Source: Alcaligenaceae bacterium
Lineage (GTDB): Bacteria > Pseudomonadota > Gammaproteobacteria > Burkholderiales > Burkholderiaceae_B
Assembly (NCBI GenBank): GCA_013416445.1
Contig: JACCER010000004.1
Coordinates: forward strand, 62,001 to 126,000
Length of the DNA: 64,000 nt
Direction of reading: 5' to 3'
A program made the translations under genes and the position numbers. Shown here piece by piece: positions 44,582 through 53,804 of the stretch. A model generated the notes under the pieces. That model saw nothing but the letters and a program-made list of their open reading frames with translations, made no database searches and had not been told where the DNA came from. The first letter of the stretch is position 1; each line of letters opens with the position of its first letter.

Positions 44582-44683
44582 AAGTGATTTCCGTTTATTT
44601 AAAAAGTACGCTATACTTTGCGCCTCTTAAAGATGCAATGCAAAACGCAGCAGTAGTCGGTAAAGCGATAGCATACACTTTAT

Positions 44684-44768
44684 GCCCAGGTGGCGGAATT
44701 GGTAGACGCGCATGGTTCAGGTCCATGTGCCTTCGGGTGTGGAGGTTCGAGTCCTCTTCTGGGCACCA
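44684..44768 (+). tRNA. tRNA-Leu (CAG)
   Basis: 85-nt class II tRNA: acceptor GCCCAGG/TCTGGGC, anticodon arm CATGG-TTCAGGT-CCATG (anticodon CAG), long variable arm (TGCCTTCGGGTGT), T arm GGAGGTTCGAGTCCTCT, encoded CCA. Confidence 0.95.
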
Positions 44769-44784
44769 TTAGCAGTAATACATT

Positions 44785-44819
44785 AACCCTCTTAAATCAT
44801 TGATTTCTGAGGGTTTTTT
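44785..44819 (+). terminator. terminator of tRNA-Leu
   Basis: AACCCTC...AAATCA-T-TGATTT...GAGGGTT hairpin followed by TTTTTG, 17 bp after the tRNA. Confidence 0.85.
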
Positions 44820-45183
44820 GTTGCCTGACGCATCTAAAGACATGGGGAAAAATTCCTGTTTTTTCCCTTACGGCGCCGCTAGTTTTTCCCATACTTCCCC
44901 CCCATACCAGCCTGGTTATTACCCGCAACACAGGATAGCGTGGAGCGCTACGATGCATGGGGGCTGACCTTTGGCGAACTGGGCAGTTGTGTGAGAACTC
45001 CATCCTACCAAACCTTGGAGTAGCCCCCCTTTCTCTTTCGCGTTGTCCTTGGCGCCGCGAACTCCTGCGCTTCGGCCTGAAGCTTGTCTGATTGCACTAA
45101 GCTAACCAGACCTACAAAAGCCTTAAGTAAGTGCCATGCGGATTAAGCCCACCAACTTGGCCCTGGAGCCACACTAGTTATTC
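44820..45183. other. intergenic stretch without recognisable gene
   Basis: About 360 bp between tRNA-Leu and the toxin-antitoxin locus. Only short fragmentary frames are present and none shows a family motif. A position directly after a tRNA followed by a decayed toxin-antitoxin pair suggests an old, eroded island edge, but I find no integrase remnant. Confidence 0.5.
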
Positions 45184-45480
45184 TTATGCATGCAAAGCCT
45201 TGATCGCTATTTCAGGAGCTGAGTTGACGATTTTCAGCAACGCCACTGCCGGGCCGGTAGGTGTGCGGCGCTGCTGCTCCCAGTTTTGCAACGTGCGCAC
45301 ACTGACATGTATGGCCGTGGCAAATTCTTCTTGCGACAAATTGGTGCGTTCGCGCACAGCTTTGACGTCGATCGAATTCACCTCAAAACTTCGTGACGGC
45401 TGCGCCAAGCCGTGGCGGATGGCCTTGGCCTCTTTCAAGCTTTGTTTTAAATCAGCGAACAGATTTGTATCCATGGTCAT
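45184..45480 (-). CDS. HTH-type antitoxin (HigA/XRE-like)
   Basis: A 98-residue protein with a C-terminal XRE-type helix-turn-helix (LSQEEFATAIHVSVRTLQNW then EQQRRTPTGPAVALLKIV, about residues 48-88). The motif is typical of antitoxins/regulators paired with RelE/HigB-like toxins encoded directly upstream. It overlaps the toxin gene's stop by four bases. It probably binds its own promoter and formerly neutralised the toxin. It appears intact while the toxin frame is broken. Confidence 0.85.
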   Translation of the reverse strand: MTMDTNLFADLKQSLKEAKAIRHGLAQPSRSFEVNSIDVKAVRERTNLSQEEFATAIHVSVRTLQNWEQQRRTPTGPAVALLKIVNSAPEIAIKALHA

Positions 45481-45783
45481 AACTCCTTCACCAGATCGCG
45501 AACGATCTGTAATTCTTCCGGTGTCAGGTTATCCCTTTTGGACTTCGAGTATGCAAGCAGCATGTAAATTTGATGATCTGCTGCAATCCAATAGTAGATA
45601 ACTCGTATTCCACCGCTTTTTCCTGTCCCTTGCCGGGCAACCCTTATCTTCCTGACGCCACCACCGCCTGGGATGACTGGGCCTGAGGCAGGATTCTCTA
45701 CCAGGGTGCAATGAACGGTATTCATCATCTGCCAGCAATGCGAGAATCTGTTTAGTAAACGTACCAGTTTCAATAAATACCAT
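45477..45783 (-). pseudogene. RelE/HigB-like toxin gene with apparent frameshift
   Basis: Two frames together make one RelE/HigB-like toxin. The N-terminal part (MVFIETGTFTKQILALLADD then EYRSL) is in the frame starting at the ATG at 45783, and the rest (TLVENPASGPVIPGGGGVRK, then RQGTGKSGGIRVIYYW and YSKSKRDNLTPEEL) is in another frame that lacks a normal start. The switch falls near 45700-45712, where one extra base would join them. This suggests inactivation by a one-base loss, or a sequencing error. The partner antitoxin follows immediately. Confidence 0.75.
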
Positions 45784-46296
45784 GGATCTAATTATACGCC
45801 AATGGCGTAGTCGCGGTTAGGTTTATAGAAATATTTTTCCATTATCGTACTTGTGAATGACTGTCAAAAATGGCTTAGGGTCAGACCTGGAATTTTGCAA
45901 TTTCCACTGGCTAACCAGCAACGATTGCACGGTCTTTGGGTAGCGTCGCAAAGATGGCCAGACACGTCGCCAGCCTAGTCAGGGATGCAGTGGCAATAAA
46001 CGTCGTCTTCTTGCGATCGCTCCATTAGCCAGGCATCAGGAATCCTACGAGTCGGTGGAGCTTGCACTGGATAAATTCTATTTCAATTTTTTTTAGTGCT
46101 TTCGTATGCTTTGAAATTTAGCGGATTAAGATGGAATATCGATTTCTTCGATGATGATTTCCATGCATAACAAGCCACCTCCAGGAGGTATCCATGCCCA
46201 GGAAACTCGACCACACACCAAGCATCCCACAAATTTTCCTGCCTACACATAATCAACTTAGGCAAAACTGGCCATTACGCACACAAGGAGATTATC
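45784..46296. other. intergenic stretch without recognisable gene
   Basis: About 510 bp with stop codons in all frames apart from short fragments. It may contain decayed coding sequence (a minus-strand fragment around 45920-46020), which I cannot assign. The distal part is AT-rich and should hold the promoter of the flavo-oxidase gene; an AAGGAG site at 46286-46291 precedes its ATG. Confidence 0.5.
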
Positions 46297-47682
46297 ATGT
46301 CGACTGCGCAAGCCAACAAGGTAGAGGAGTTCAAAAGCGGCTTTAGCGGAGAAATTCTACTTTCCAGTGATGATGCATATGAAAACGCACGCAAAATCTG
46401 GAACGCGATGATAGACAAGCACCCTGCTCTCATCGCTCGCTGTACTACTACATCAGACGTTGTCCGCGGAGTGAACTTCGCCAGAGACAACAAACTTTTG
46501 CTCGCCATCAGGGGCGGCGGGCACAACATAGCAGGCAATGCCATCTGCGACAACGGCATAGTGATCGACCTCTCGCAAATGAAAGGGGCGAGCATCCAGC
46601 CCCACGAGCGCCGGGGCGCTATTGAAGGCGGCGCCACCCTGGCTGACTTTGACGCTGCTACCCAAGCCTACGGCCTTGCCACCCCGCTAGGCATCAACTC
46701 CACCACCGGCATTGCCGGGCTCACGCTTGGCGGAGGCTTTGGCTGGCTCAGCCGCAAGTACGGCATGACGGTTGATAACCTAGAGTCTGCCGAGGTCGTG
46801 ACCGCAGCAGGTGAAGTCATGCATGCAAGTTCAACTGAACACCCCGACCTTTTCTGGGCGCTACGCGGGGGCAGCGGCAACTTTGGTGTAGTTACACGCT
46901 TTGAGTTCCGGCTCCACCTTGTCGGCCCTGAGTTGCTAAGTGGACTCATCGTATATCCATTCACTGAAGCAAAGTCAGTGCTGCAGCAATATCGCAAATT
47001 CATGACTGAAGCCCCCGATGAACTCTCGGTGTGGACGGTTCTACGCAAAGCGCCGCCTCTGCCCTTTCTTCCTGCCAGTGTTCACGGCCAAGCTGTCGTG
47101 GTGCTAGCCCTACTGTACGCAGGCGATCCAAAACAAGGTGAGGCACTAATCGAACCGCTACGCAAACTTGGCACCCCTTTAGGTGAGCATATCGGCGTCC
47201 AGCCCTACACTGCCTGGCAACAGGCCTTCGACCCGTTGCTCACCCCAGGTGCACGCAACTATTGGAAGTCTCATAACTTTTCAACGCTGGCAGACGGGCT
47301 TTTTGACGCCGTCATCGAATACATCAAAACGCTGCCATCACCTCAGTGTGAAATATTTTTCGGTGCAATCGGCGGCGCAACCACACGGCCATCCCCCGAT
47401 TCGACAGCTTATGCCCATCGTGATACCAAATTCGTCATGAATGTTCATGGCCGCTGGGATGAAGTAACCGATGACAAGCGCTGTATTACTTGGGCCCGAG
47501 ACTTCTTCAATGCCTCGGCGCCTTTCGCCAGTGGCGGCGTCTACGTCAATTTCCTCACCGCCGACGAAGGCGATCGTGTGCGCTCAGCCTATGGTTCCAA
47601 TTATCAGCGCTTGGCCCAGGTAAAACAAAAATACGATCCCAACAATCTCTTTCATGTAAACCAGAATATCTTGCCCTCTTGA
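46297..47682 (+). CDS. FAD-linked oxidase with BBE domain
   Basis: A 461-residue PCMH-type flavoprotein. The FAD-binding domain (about 35-210) includes RGGGHNIAGN, whose His is the usual site of covalent FAD attachment, and GIAGLTLGGGFGWLSRKYG, where the Cys of bicovalent enzymes is not present. The C-terminal BBE (berberine bridge) motif is GVYVNFLTADEGDRVRSAYG then KYDPNNLFHVNQNI. Relatives oxidise sugars, alkaloids or other alcohols with oxygen. The substrate is unknown. It is a lone gene between accessory loci. Confidence 0.9.
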   Translation: MSTAQANKVEEFKSGFSGEILLSSDDAYENARKIWNAMIDKHPALIARCTTTSDVVRGVNFARDNKLLLAIRGGGHNIAGNAICDNGIVIDLSQMKGASIQPHERRGAIEGGATLADFDAATQAYGLATPLGINSTTGIAGLTLGGGFGWLSRKYGMTVDNLESAEVVTAAGEVMHASSTEHPDLFWALRGGSGNFGVVTRFEFRLHLVGPELLSGLIVYPFTEAKSVLQQYRKFMTEAPDELSVWTVLRKAPPLPFLPASVHGQAVVVLALLYAGDPKQGEALIEPLRKLGTPLGEHIGVQPYTAWQQAFDPLLTPGARNYWKSHNFSTLADGLFDAVIEYIKTLPSPQCEIFFGAIGGATTRPSPDSTAYAHRDTKFVMNVHGRWDEVTDDKRCITWARDFFNASAPFASGGVYVNFLTADEGDRVRSAYGSNYQRLAQVKQKYDPNNLFHVNQNILPS

Positions 47683-47833
47683 GGGGGACAAAGACACTTC
47701 CTGTCTTCACCACGGCAATTTTGTTGGACTGCACCTTCGGCTTACCACTGATAGTGGCTTTCAGGTGTGCACGACGTCGATTTGATTGTTCATGTAATAG
47801 GCCATACTGGATGGATCCAACGTAGCGCTGTTT

Positions 47834-47868
47834 GTCGGATTAAGCGCCTGAGGGCGCTAATCCGACCT
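47834..47868. repeat. REP-like intergenic repeat
   Basis: GTCGGATTAAGCGCCTGAGG followed by GCGCTAATCCGACCT, a near-perfect hairpin between convergent genes. Confidence 0.75.
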
Positions 47869-47899
47869 GTGGCTCACGACTTCAATGGATCGTCAGCTT

Positions 47900-48877
47900 T
47901 TATTTTGGCTCTACTTTCGCCCGCTTCATGACATCCAGCCATTTGGTGCTTTCAGCTTGAGCAAAATCAGCAAATTCGTCGGCATTCAATGTGCTGGCGA
48001 TTACACTATTCTGTTTCATGCGTTCCTGCACGACAGGCAACACAGAGGCGTCCCTCATTGATTTATTCAGCTTCGCCACCACGTCGCGAGGGGTGTTTTT
48101 TGGCACCCACAAGGCATACCACGATGTCACATCAAAACCTGGAATGCCTGATTCCGCAATGGTTGGCACATCTGGAAGCGCTTCGATGCGTGTAGCCGAA
48201 GTAACCGCCAATGGACGCAACTTGCCCCCTTTGATCAAAGGAATGGCACTGGCAACCGAAGCGTAAAGGATGTCGACATGCCCACCCGCTACATCCGTGG
48301 TGGCCTGGCCGGTACCGTTATAAGGAATATGGGTGGTCTCCACCTTGCCGCTCAGGTTTACCAGTTCACCCACCAAATGCGGCAGAGAACCCTGGCCACC
48401 AGACGCAAACGATAATTCCTTGGGGCTCTTGCGAGCAGTTTCTATCATGTCTTGAAAGCTTTTGATTTTGGACTGCTCGCCTACCACGACCACCATGGGC
48501 GCAAACCCGAATACGCCCACCGGCGTGAAATCTTTCATGGGATCAAAGGACAGGCTCTTGAATATGCCCGGATACATAACCTGTATGGAAGCGTTAATGA
48601 GCCCTGTATAGCCATCGGGCTTGCTATGTGCAACCTCGCGCGCCCCTATGGTGCCTGCGGCGCCTGGCCTGGATTCAATGACAAGAGGCTGCCCTAGCAA
48701 CTCACCCATTTCAGTTGAAAGCAGGCGGCCAAAAAGCTCGGTGGTTGAGCCTGCCTGATGCGGAACAACAATACGTATGGGCTTATCTGGAAAGGAGTCG
48801 GCGGCCATAGCCGCTGGACTGGCATACACAGCAACGGCGGCGGCAACCAAAAGGGCCAGTGTTTTAAGTTTCATCAT
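47900..48877 (-). CDS. Bug/TctC-family periplasmic receptor
   Basis: A 325-residue tripartite tricarboxylate transporter receptor-like protein. Residues 1-25 form a signal peptide; PDKPIRIVVPHQAGSTTELF, VIESRPGAAGTIGAREVAHS and PKELSFASGGQGSLPHLVGE are characteristic. These receptors bind carboxylated or amide solutes in the periplasm and are greatly expanded in Alcaligenaceae, mostly without a dedicated TctAB permease beside them, as here. It may be co-expressed with the upstream genes on the same strand. Ligand unknown. Confidence 0.92.
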   Translation of the reverse strand: MMKLKTLALLVAAAVAVYASPAAMAADSFPDKPIRIVVPHQAGSTTELFGRLLSTEMGELLGQPLVIESRPGAAGTIGAREVAHSKPDGYTGLINASIQVMYPGIFKSLSFDPMKDFTPVGVFGFAPMVVVVGEQSKIKSFQDMIETARKSPKELSFASGGQGSLPHLVGELVNLSGKVETTHIPYNGTGQATTDVAGGHVDILYASVASAIPLIKGGKLRPLAVTSATRIEALPDVPTIAESGIPGFDVTSWYALWVPKNTPRDVVAKLNKSMRDASVLPVVQERMKQNSVIASTLNADEFADFAQAESTKWLDVMKRAKVEPK

Positions 48878-48967
48878 TGTTGTCTCCTGAGTTGTATTAC
48901 AAAGATGGAGCCGCTACATTGCGGCTTTATTGTTATTGCTAAATAAACCTATATAGGTAGCACTGCA

Positions 48968-50056
48968 TTAAAACTTGGTGGGCGCCCGACGCGCGGCAAC
49001 ACGCCACTCGAACGCAGCATCACCTTCATCCATACGACTGACAAGCTTTAATTCTAGCCGTCGATTGTGAGCAGAAAGCGCCCCATCCAGCAAGCAATTC
49101 CAGGCATCAAATACGGCGCTATGCAAGTTGGTAAGACCTGACATCAGCTTCCAGGTGGTCTGGCGTACCCGAACGCCCTGTGCGTCAGTGATGAGTTCGG
49201 CCTCGTCGCCCTGCGCACGGGCCAGGGCAACCATGAACTCGGCAAAAGCGGTTTCGTCGCCGTGCCCGGGCAGGCCCAGCGCCGATGCCGTATCAGCATA
49301 AAACTGCATGCCGATCAGCCTGCCGGTCATGCCGCCAAGATAGACAGCATCGTGCGGACCAAATAGCCCAACCAATTCAGGCAAGGCCGTACGCACGTAT
49401 TCCATTGCATAATTGCGACGCGCTTTTTCCAAGCGCTCTTGCGGCCAGCTAGCCGTCAGGAGAATCGGCGCCTTTGAAGCATCGAAATCAGGCGCTTCTT
49501 CGCCACGGGCAAAACGCAAACGCTCTTCCGGTGAGATATCGTGGTCATATTCGCAGTAATAGCCTTCCAGCCCTGGTTGGCCATCCATGGTCTGCTTGGT
49601 GCATACAAACCCCAGCCGCTGCGTACCCAGCGAAACGCCATTATGCGCGTGCCAACCCAGCAGCATCGCGCGGGAGGCTTCACCTGGGATCGCGCAAACA
49701 GCAGTGCCATGCCAGGCCCAGCGCGGAGGCGGGTAACGCACCCAGACCTTCTTGGGCGATTCTTCCATGTACTCTACGTGCACCCCCCCGATGGCGTTGG
49801 ACAAATAGTGATAGCGGGCAGCAGCAACCGCAGGCGGGAGGCCCTGCAGCCCCAGCTTTTCAAGGCCAGGCAGGAAACGTTCTAGATGCTGACGCCGGAA
49901 AATATGAAACACCAGGTCGGAAGCTTCACGCGCACTACGACGCGTGGTTGTCGTCATGACCAAGCCTGTAAAAAAAGCGTGATACCAATCGGCGACCCCT
50001 GCCCATTTGGCAGAATCTGGTGTAGAGCCGACAAACCCCATTTTGTGCATAGTCAT
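48968..50056 (-). CDS. unrecognised protein downstream of the ACAD-TetR fusion
   Basis: A 362-residue soluble-looking protein, with no signal peptide or membrane segment. I do not recognise the family. Visible features: a Trp/Tyr-rich segment VWVRYPPPRWAWHGTAVCAI, and an N-terminal WYHAFFTGLVMTTTTRRSAR. It begins 14 bp after the end of the upstream fusion gene and has an AAGGG site, so it is probably in one operon with it. The neighbourhood (acyl-CoA dehydrogenases, Bug receptor) suggests catabolism of an organic acid, but this is only context. Confidence 0.7.
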   Translation of the reverse strand: MTMHKMGFVGSTPDSAKWAGVADWYHAFFTGLVMTTTTRRSAREASDLVFHIFRRQHLERFLPGLEKLGLQGLPPAVAAARYHYLSNAIGGVHVEYMEESPKKVWVRYPPPRWAWHGTAVCAIPGEASRAMLLGWHAHNGVSLGTQRLGFVCTKQTMDGQPGLEGYYCEYDHDISPEERLRFARGEEAPDFDASKAPILLTASWPQERLEKARRNYAMEYVRTALPELVGLFGPHDAVYLGGMTGRLIGMQFYADTASALGLPGHGDETAFAEFMVALARAQGDEAELITDAQGVRVRQTTWKLMSGLTNLHSAVFDAWNCLLDGALSAHNRRLELKLVSRMDEGDAAFEWRVAARRAPTKF

Positions 50057-50070
50057 AAAAACCCTTTTAT

Positions 50071-51888
50071 TTATAGTTCGCCCGCGCTCAAGGCGGGCAT
50101 AGAGATTGATACTGCTGGCTCATAGGATTGCTTGAGCCCCGAAACGACAAAACTGGCCAACTGCGCCGCAATGGACTCGCGATCGGCAGGCGTTTCACCG
50201 GTTCGCGGCTGATACCACATCGTGGTCCAATTAATGGCGCCAAAAAACGGCTTGACAGCCAACTGCGGGTTTTGCACAGGCAGATCGCCTGCACTGATAG
50301 CTTCTTTGATGATCTGTACGAACAGCTTTTCATAGCGGTCACGCAGGCTGATGACTTCTGCCAGGCTGGCGCGCTGCTCTTCAGTTGCTCGAGACATTAA
50401 ATGTGACTCTAGTCCCTGCACCGCTACACGCTGATACGACAGGTTCTTCATGACTTGCAACGAGTGTGCATAAGCCATGCGATAAAGACGGTCAACAGCC
50501 GCGCTGCCTGCTTGCCTGGCAATCGGTTCGACTGTCTCGATATTGATTTCCATTGCCCGCCGATATACCGCCACGAAAAGATCGGCCTTGCTCCGGTAGT
50601 GGTAATAAATGCTGCCTTTGGTCACGCCTATAGCGTCCCCGATGTGGTCCAGCGTAGTGGCGTCATAGCTTTGCTGCGTGAAGGCATCGGCCGCCGCATC
50701 GAGGATTTTCGAGACACGATCGGGGGATTCGGCGGGTCGCCTGCGTACGGGTTTGGACATGAGATGAGTTCCTGGTCGTATTGTTTTTAATGGAGGCAGG
50801 ATGGCCTCAGCAAGCAGCGCCGCCTGCTCTTTGGGCGCCCCGACGCCTACCCGATGCAGTTGGCGCGCTTGCAACAAAGCCTGCATACGCGCAAGGTCTG
50901 CCGAGGGGTAATCCCCCACTATCTGCAAGCCGGTGTTGATAACGCTATCGGTGCACGCATGGGCCGATAGCACCGCCATGCTGCTTAATGAGGTGATATC
51001 TGTGCCAGCATCTGCTGCCCGGGCTGCTTCGTACAAAGCCATACGTGATGACGAAATGGCGGCGGCGCAGTAAGCCAGTTTCAGCGCAGAGCGAGACGAG
51101 CCGGCGGCATCTTCATATTTACGAACCACACTTAACGCCTCGTTGTAGGCCTCAAGACAAATACCCATTGCCTGCGCCGCGACAGCAATGCGGTACAAGC
51201 CCAAGCTGGTTTCCATGGCCTCATGTGCAGTGCCGGCGCCCCCCACCAACATATCTGAAGACAAGCCTATGTCGAATGCCAATACTCCGTAGCAGCGACC
51301 CTTTTCGTACGTGTCAGTATCAGCACCGGCCAATTCCAGGACGGTTTTAGGTAAAACATAAGCAGATATATGCCTGGCCGGATGTTCGCCAGGCTTCTGC
51401 GTAAAAACAATGACCCCATTGCTGGCCGCCATTGCGCCCACCCAACGGCCTCTTCCGTGCAAGGCAATAGCCGACCCGTGCTGGGTGGTGGGAAACGCCG
51501 ATTCGCCATGCAGCGGGTTTTCGGGCGACAAGAACAGCGGCGGTAGCGTATGGCCGCTAGCAAGACACCCCAGCCACGCTTTCTTCTGCTGGCTATTGCC
51601 TTGCTTCAAAATTGGATAGCTGCCAGCCTGCACGCTGGCCATGAGCAAGGCAGCTTCCGGGTAAGGCGCGGCAAGTGTTTCAAGCACTGCAACAACAGCA
51701 GAAAAAGAAGCCATTGCCCCCCCCTGCCGCTTGGGACTGAACATTTTCAGCAACCCGCTACGGCCCAAGCTGGCAACCGAATCCTGCAAATCAAAATCAG
51801 CAAGCGCGGCTTGCGCCCGCAACTTCCAACGGACTGCAGCCATATCCAATACGGGCGACCACAACACCGCTGCTTCAGAATTTTTCAT
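50071..51888 (-). CDS. acyl-CoA-dehydrogenase-like protein fused to a TetR-family regulator
   Basis: A single open frame of 605 residues from ATG 51888. Residues 1 to about 376 look like a diverged acyl-CoA dehydrogenase (the second ACAD in this locus), with FSAVVAVLETLAAPYPEAAL and a C-terminal helical part, but the usual FAD-binding and catalytic motifs are weak. From M377 (MSKPVRRRPAESPDRVSKIL) it is a complete TetR-type regulator with HTH ATTLDHIGDAIGVTKGSIYY and an effector domain. There is no stop codon between the two. M377 (base 50760) has an AGGA site upstream, so the regulator could also be made alone. Whether one fused protein exists is uncertain. Confidence 0.8.
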   Translation of the reverse strand: MKNSEAAVLWSPVLDMAAVRWKLRAQAALADFDLQDSVASLGRSGLLKMFSPKRQGGAMASFSAVVAVLETLAAPYPEAALLMASVQAGSYPILKQGNSQQKKAWLGCLASGHTLPPLFLSPENPLHGESAFPTTQHGSAIALHGRGRWVGAMAASNGVIVFTQKPGEHPARHISAYVLPKTVLELAGADTDTYEKGRCYGVLAFDIGLSSDMLVGGAGTAHEAMETSLGLYRIAVAAQAMGICLEAYNEALSVVRKYEDAAGSSRSALKLAYCAAAISSSRMALYEAARAADAGTDITSLSSMAVLSAHACTDSVINTGLQIVGDYPSADLARMQALLQARQLHRVGVGAPKEQAALLAEAILPPLKTIRPGTHLMSKPVRRRPAESPDRVSKILDAAADAFTQQSYDATTLDHIGDAIGVTKGSIYYHYRSKADLFVAVYRRAMEINIETVEPIARQAGSAAVDRLYRMAYAHSLQVMKNLSYQRVAVQGLESHLMSRATEEQRASLAEVISLRDRYEKLFVQIIKEAISAGDLPVQNPQLAVKPFFGAINWTTMWYQPRTGETPADRESIAAQLASFVVSGLKQSYEPAVSISMPALSAGEL

Positions 51889-52064
51889 GCAATACTCGTA
51901 AGAACGTACTGATGCGTATGCTAGATTCAATAAATAGAGAAGTCAATTCAGAATACTACTTATTCAGTATATAAAACAAGGATATTCTCTTTACATACCA
52001 ACAAGTAGGTTATAAACTCAATCAATAATTTCAATCACAAAAACAACTTCCAGACCTGACCGAC

Positions 52065-53252
52065 ATGCAAAAACAAACTCATACACCATTACATCAACGC
52101 GACCATCTCGACTGGCCATTCTTCGACAAAAGCCACCACGAATTCACGCAATCCGTTGACCGCTTTGCTGACTCAAGCGCCATCAATGCCATTGACCACA
52201 CCGACGTCGACAACTCTTGTCGCAGGTTGGTAAAGGCCCTTGGCGAATCCGGTATATTAAGCGCCTGCGTACCCGCCCCCTACGGTGGCCTGACGCCAAC
52301 CATAGAATCACGCCGGCTGGCGCTTGCCCGCGAGGCCTTGGCTTTTCGCAGCGGCTTGGCCGACTTTGCCTTCGCAATGCAAGGCCTGGGCAGCGGCGCC
52401 ATCGGGCTGGCCGGCTCAGACGACCTCAAAGCCGCCGTACTGCCAAAAGTCATGCGCGGTGAAATCATCCCCGCTTTCGCCCTATCCGAAAAAGAAGCCG
52501 GATCAGACGTCGGCGCCATGCGCTGCAGCGCCCGCCTCGAAGGCGATCACTACGTCATTACAGGTGAAAAAACCTGGATATCCAACGGTGGCATCGCCGA
52601 CATATACACATTATTTGCCCGCACCGGGGAATCACAAGGTCGGGGGGTTATTTCCGCCTTTGTCGTGTACCCAGACGACCCCGGGTTTTCCATCACCGAG
52701 CGCCTCGACGTCATGGCCCCGCATCCACTGGCAACACTGCGCTTCGACAACATGCGCATCCCCGCCTCGCGCCTGCTGGGCGCCCCCGGAGAAGGTTTCA
52801 AGCTTGCAATGCGCACACTTGATATTTTCAGGGTTTCGGTAGCAGGCGCGGCGCTAGGCTTCGCCCGACGCGCCCTCGACGAAGCACTTGTCCATGTTCG
52901 CTCGCGCCAAATATTTGGGGCAACCCTGGCTGAAATGCAGCTAACACAGGCCAAACTGGGCGAAATGGCCTCCATGATCGACGCCGCTGCGCTCCTGACC
53001 TATCGCGCCGCATGGCGACGCGACGTACAACAACTGCCCACCACCCGTGAAGCCGCCATGGCAAAAATGATGGCCACTGAAAATGCCCAAACAGTAGTCG
53101 ATACCGCGCTACAGCTATTTGGCGCACGCGGTGTCCAGGTTGGCGGCATCATGGAAAGCCTATATCGCGAAATTCGCGCATTGCGTATCTACGAAGGTGC
53201 AACTGAAGTCCAAAAACTTATCGTGGCCCGCGATATATTGCGCAACGGCTAG
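52065..53252 (+). CDS. acyl-CoA dehydrogenase
   Basis: A 395-residue FAD-dependent acyl-CoA dehydrogenase: FALSEKEAGSDVGAMRCSAR and GEKTWISNGGIADIYTLFAR (FAD/substrate loops), RRALDEALVHVRSRQIFGAT, and the C-terminal YEGATEVQKLIVARDIL. The substrate class is not visible. It is divergent from the ACAD-TetR fusion, with 176 bp between, so the TetR part is a good candidate for controlling this gene. Confidence 0.94.
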   Translation: MQKQTHTPLHQRDHLDWPFFDKSHHEFTQSVDRFADSSAINAIDHTDVDNSCRRLVKALGESGILSACVPAPYGGLTPTIESRRLALAREALAFRSGLADFAFAMQGLGSGAIGLAGSDDLKAAVLPKVMRGEIIPAFALSEKEAGSDVGAMRCSARLEGDHYVITGEKTWISNGGIADIYTLFARTGESQGRGVISAFVVYPDDPGFSITERLDVMAPHPLATLRFDNMRIPASRLLGAPGEGFKLAMRTLDIFRVSVAGAALGFARRALDEALVHVRSRQIFGATLAEMQLTQAKLGEMASMIDAAALLTYRAAWRRDVQQLPTTREAAMAKMMATENAQTVVDTALQLFGARGVQVGGIMESLYREIRALRIYEGATEVQKLIVARDILRNG

Positions 53253-53309
53253 GCTCACCTGAATCAAAGCCTGATCACATCATTGGCTTGCGTGGTTGTT
53301 GTGTTGCTT

Positions 53310-53340
53310 GTCGGATTACGCCTTTGGCGAATCCGACCTA
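53310..53340. repeat. REP-like intergenic repeat
   Basis: GTCGGATTACGCCTTTGGCG followed by AATCCGACCTA, a compact near-perfect copy between convergent genes. Confidence 0.7.
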
Positions 53341-53372
53341 CTGGCCACGGCGCCAAGTTCATCATTGGCAAA

Positions 53373-53804
53373 TCACGCCGTCAGCGTATGCCGCATCGTA
53401 ACGTGCTCAATGCCCGCATCCAGAAACACATCGCCCTCGGCAACAAAGCCATGCGCAGCGTAAAACGCCCTGGCATGCAGCTGCGCGGCAAGCGCCACTT
53501 CAAGATGCTGGCGACGGCGCGCCTCGTTGATCAGCGCGGCTAATAGTTCAGACCCCACCCCTCGCCCGCGATACGACGCCCGTACAGCCATCCTGCCTAT
53601 ATGCGCGCTAGGCAACAAACGGCCTGTGCCTATCGCCGCGCCTTGCTCATCGTAGGCCACGGCATGCACGCAATGTGCATCCTCAAGATCCATTTCCTCT
53701 TCGATAGGAACATGTTGCTCTTGCACAAAGACCTCGTTACGTATCACCATGGCATCCTGCCTGCAGGTCTCCCAGTCTCCCAGTATTACTTTCATGCTAT
53801 CCAA
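53373..53804 (-). CDS. GNAT-family acetyltransferase
   Basis: A 143-residue GNAT protein: VIRNEVFVQEQHVPIEEEMD at the N-terminus and the acetyl-CoA-binding motif IGRMAVRASYRGRGVGSELL, then ARAFYAAHGFVAEGDVFLDA. It resembles ElaA/YjcF-type acetyltransferases; substrate unknown. I start it at the TTG at 53804 because AGGAGG lies seven bases upstream; the ATG three codons later (53795) is the alternative. Confidence 0.85.
   Translation of the reverse strand: MDSMKVILGDWETCRQDAMVIRNEVFVQEQHVPIEEEMDLEDAHCVHAVAYDEQGAAIGTGRLLPSAHIGRMAVRASYRGRGVGSELLAALINEARRRQHLEVALAAQLHARAFYAAHGFVAEGDVFLDAGIEHVTMRHTLTA

Noticed and set aside
44797-45003. Minus-strand open frame of 68 codons behind tRNA-Leu, as an integrase relic
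   Set aside because: No recombinase motif can be found; it overlaps the tRNA terminator.
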